Source: Crocinitomicaceae bacterium (lineage in GTDB: Bacteria; Bacteroidota; Bacteroidia; Flavobacteriales_D; Crocinitomicaceae). Taken from it: 44,423 nucleotides of DNA. Every line of letters begins with the position of its first letter. Position 1 is the stretch's first letter. Position numbers and translations under genes: made by a program. Where the stretch lies: NCBI GenBank assembly GCA_029254025.1, contig JAQWYK010000016.1, positions 1 through 44,423 on the forward strand, in the 5' to 3' direction. Below are positions 42,570 through 44,423 of this stretch, piece after piece. The notes under the pieces are model-generated. The model was given only the letters and a program-made list of their open reading frames with translations, did no database searches and had not been told where the DNA came from.

Positions 42570-43286
42570 TTAGAATGAAATCAAGGCCGTACGCTGACCA
42601 CATCCCCGCTTCACCAAGTACCCCAACGAATAGTTGAGCTCTAGGCAGAACATGGCGGTTAGGACGTGCACACTTTTGTCGGAGGCATACACCGCATTTT
42701 CAGGGGCAATGAACGACTCCGTTTCAGCGAACGGTGCAATTCCATACGAAAAGCGAAAGCCCGTCATGAGCGTGAGTTGGTCATTTCCAATCAAGAAAGC
42801 GCCAAACCCCAAATCCATCGCGAAATACGAATCGTACACGTTGTTGCTGATGTCGATTGGCGTGCCACCGTCGTTGCGTAATGACGGATTCTTCACTAAG
42901 CTGATGCGTGGACCTACCTCAAAATACCCCGATTCTTTGGTGCGGTGATAGAGCATTCCGATGTCGTACAAATTCCCTTCAATGCTGCGCTCATCGAACG
43001 AACGCACTTCGTAGAAATTTTCAAATTGCTGGCGCATCTTGGTCATCCCTCCATGAAACGCAATTCCGTTGTGGGGACCGAAGTTGATGCCGATTTTTCC
43101 CGCGGCAAAGTAGGTCGGAGTTAAGCGGTGATTGTACGCCACATCGTCGAATAAATTCCCGTTCATAAGGAGCGTAGTGGCAGGACCACCTTTGATCCCT
43201 ACTTCAAACCATGTTTGCGCCTGAGTAGCTACAGTTGTGAAAAGTAAACCTGTTAGAAGTACGAATCGTCTTATTGTATGCATCAT
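42570..43286 (-). CDS. Outer-membrane beta-barrel protein, PorT-like
   Basis: The 238-residue protein has a signal peptide ending TQAQ (about residues 1-23; start ATG 43286 or 43283) and alternating aromatic/glycine strands (FEVGIKGGPATTLLM, KIGINFGPHNGIAFHGGM, YFAMDLGFGAFLIG, FRFSYGIAPF). It ends in Phe. This is the typical small 8- to 10-stranded barrel of Bacteroidota. The function is unknown. It is divergent from mnmE with two -7 elements and a shared palindrome between them. Confidence 0.7.
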   Translation of the reverse strand: MMHTIRRFVLLTGLLFTTVATQAQTWFEVGIKGGPATTLLMNGNLFDDVAYNHRLTPTYFAAGKIGINFGPHNGIAFHGGMTKMRQQFENFYEVRSFDERSIEGNLYDIGMLYHRTKESGYFEVGPRISLVKNPSLRNDGGTPIDISNNVYDSYFAMDLGFGAFLIGNDQLTLMTGFRFSYGIAPFAETESFIAPENAVYASDKSVHVLTAMFCLELNYSLGYLVKRGCGQRTALISF

Positions 43287-43303
43287 CTGTTGAATTTAAA
43301 GTA

Positions 43304-43311
43304 CAAAAATA
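43304..43311 (-). promoter_or_regulatory. -7 promoter element TATTTTTG for the barrel gene
   Basis: This is a perfect TAnnTTTG match on the minus strand, 17 bases before the ATG at 43286. Confidence 0.55.
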
Positions 43312-43322
43312 GATTATCTATT
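43308..43322. promoter_or_regulatory. Operator-like palindrome AATAGAT-T-ATCTATT between divergent promoters
   Basis: A perfect 7-1-7 inverted repeat overlaps the barrel gene's -7 element and ends 9 bases before the mnmE -7 element. A regulator bound here would affect both promoters. Confidence 0.45.
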
Positions 43323-43331
43323 CGAATTGGT

Positions 43332-43339
43332 TAATTTTG
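43332..43339 (+). promoter_or_regulatory. -7 promoter element TAATTTTG for mnmE
   Basis: This is a perfect TAnnTTTG match followed by C, 46 bases before the mnmE ATG at 43386. Confidence 0.55.
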
Positions 43340-43385
43340 CGCAAGATTTTAACACGAAGTTACTGGTTTACTAATATTCTAACGA

Positions 43386-44423
43386 ATGCTTTCCGTTTCC
43401 AACGATACCATTTGCGCATTATCCACCGCTAACGGCATGGGAGCCATCGCCGTTATTCGCGTTTCAGGAAAGGAAGCACTGACCATCACCTCGGCCATTT
43501 TCTCCAAAGACCTTACCCAAAAGGACAGTCACACCGCGCACTTTGGCATCATCAAAGACGCGCAAGGATTGCCCATCGACGAAGTCTTGGTGACCGTGTT
43601 GCAGGAAGGGAAGAGCTTCACTGGGGAGAATACCACCGAGATTGCGTGTCACGGTTCTGTATTTATTCAGCAGGAGATCTTGCGGTTGTTGCTCGACAAC
43701 GGCTGTCGCATGGCGGAACCGGGTGAATTTACCATGCGGGCGTTTTTCAATGGGAAACTCGACCTTTCCCAAGCAGAAGCCATTGCCGACTTGATTGCTG
43801 CGGATTCTAAAAAAGTACACCAGATTGCCTTGAACCAATTGCGCGGAGGGTATTCCGACAACATCGGGAACCTCAAACAACGCTTGATGGACTTCGCGTC
43901 GCTGATTGAATTGGAACTCGATTTCTCCGAAGAAGACGTGGAATTTGCGAGCCGCACCGAGCTGCACGCCTTGGTAGAAGAGTTGACCAAAAAACTGACC
44001 GACCTTACGCATTCTTTTGCCTACGGAAACGCGCTCAAGAATGGCATCAATACAGTTATTGCTGGACGCCCGAACGCAGGGAAATCGACCTTGCTTAATG
44101 CCCTCTTAAACGAAGAACGCGCCATTGTTTCCGACATTGCAGGAACCACCCGCGATACCATTGAAGAACAACTCACCATCGACGGTGTGAACTTTCGCTT
44201 GATCGACACCGCTGGGATCCGTGAAGCTTCCGATGAAATCGAACGCATTGGAGTAGAGCGCACGCTGAAAGAGGTGAGTAAATCAAATATCTTATTGTAC
44301 GTGTACGACGCCAACGCATTGACTCCCGGAGAAGTTCACCACGACATCCAACAACTGGAGCGCGAAGGCCTCGACATTTTACTCATCGCCAATAAAGTGG
44401 ATCAACTCCCTGAAGGAGCCGTA
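43386..44423 (+). CDS. mnmE: tRNA uridine-5-carboxymethylaminomethyl(34) GTPase MnmE, 5' part
   Basis: MnmE with MnmG modifies the wobble uridine of several tRNAs. The visible 346 residues start MLSVSNDTICALSTANGMGAIAVIR. The N-terminal tetrahydrofolate-binding domain (about 1-120) includes FTGENTTEIACHGSVFIQQEIL and AEPGEFTMRAFFNGKLDLSQAEA. The G domain has GRPNAGKST (about 227-235), SDIAGTTRDTIEE, LIDTAGIREASDEIERIGVER and the start of ANKVDQ. The gene runs off the window; usual length is about 455-470 residues, so about 110 C-terminal residues, including the conserved Cys, are missing here. Confidence 0.96.
   Translation, partial: MLSVSNDTICALSTANGMGAIAVIRVSGKEALTITSAIFSKDLTQKDSHTAHFGIIKDAQGLPIDEVLVTVLQEGKSFTGENTTEIACHGSVFIQQEILRLLLDNGCRMAEPGEFTMRAFFNGKLDLSQAEAIADLIAADSKKVHQIALNQLRGGYSDNIGNLKQRLMDFASLIELELDFSEEDVEFASRTELHALVEELTKKLTDLTHSFAYGNALKNGINTVIAGRPNAGKSTLLNALLNEERAIVSDIAGTTRDTIEEQLTIDGVNFRLIDTAGIREASDEIERIGVERTLKEVSKSNILLYVYDANALTPGEVHHDIQQLEREGLDILLIANKVDQLPEGAV

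Noticed and set aside
1-44423. tRNA, rRNA, CRISPR array, IS element or prophage
   Set aside because: I scanned for GGTTCRANTCC-type arms, direct-repeat/spacer patterns and transposase motifs and found none.

Overview
The window reads as a chromosomal segment of a Bacteroidota bacterium, most likely order Flavobacteriales; a Crocinitomicaceae/Fluviicola-like lineage is my inference from the feel of the proteins. The evidence is: promoters of the TAnnTTTG (-7) type and almost no Shine-Dalgarno sequences; the rpmB-rpmG-DUF4295-ftsY cluster; a CarB without the C-terminal regulatory domain; many small lipoproteins; and a PorT-like outer-membrane barrel. It is mostly ordinary housekeeping sequence. 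I found no rRNA, tRNA, insertion sequence, prophage or CRISPR array. No gene-free stretch exceeds 300 bases; the longest is 29995-30275.

Layout. 1-206 is the end of a truncated esterase. 322-2724 holds an AlkD-like DNA glycosylase and exonuclease VII (xseA-xseB). 2740-7023 (minus) holds gcvT, an MltF-like lytic transglycosylase, an M42 peptidase and a YigZ/IMPACT protein with no visible ATG start. 7071-12389 holds lipoproteins, an alpha/beta hydrolase, carB, a DUF4834-like protein and a Rieske-like lipoprotein. 12434-14982 (minus) is the accessory-looking part: an H-NOX haem protein, a histidine kinase and a single-domain response regulator in very AT-rich DNA. 15092-17259 (minus) holds rarA and a lipid A-type acyltransferase. 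17489-20761 holds a rhomboid protease, a class IV aminotransferase, an FMN reductase, an unknown gene and a PaaI-type thioesterase. 20990-25048 holds rpmB, rpmG, a DUF4295 gene, ftsY, a two-domain FKBP lipoprotein and a PLP deaminase/desulfhydrase. 25055-29994 (minus) holds an unknown secreted protein, an M13 peptidase, an ElaA-like acetyltransferase and an acyl-CoA carboxylase subunit. 30276-32931 holds a DEAD-box helicase and rimO. 32990-37567 (minus) holds an RluF-type pseudouridine synthase, a zinc-ribbon coiled-coil protein, a Nif3-like protein, an unknown secreted protein and elbB. 37698-44423 holds a DCC-family protein, bioA, bioD, pheT, a barrel protein and the 5' part of mnmE.

The most interesting system is the H-NOX operon. 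The N-terminal sensor region of the kinase, about residues 18-145, looks like an HNOBA (haem-NO-binding-associated) domain, the domain that sits beside H-NOX in animal soluble guanylate cyclase, and a coiled coil follows it as in the cyclase. This suggests a nitric-oxide two-component pathway in which a free H-NOX protein signals to an HNOBA kinase, which phosphorylates a receiver with no output domain. Other leads are symmetric operator-like sites at four promoters or starts, a near-parS palindrome, one or two probably leaderless or non-AUG genes, and compositional shifts along the window.
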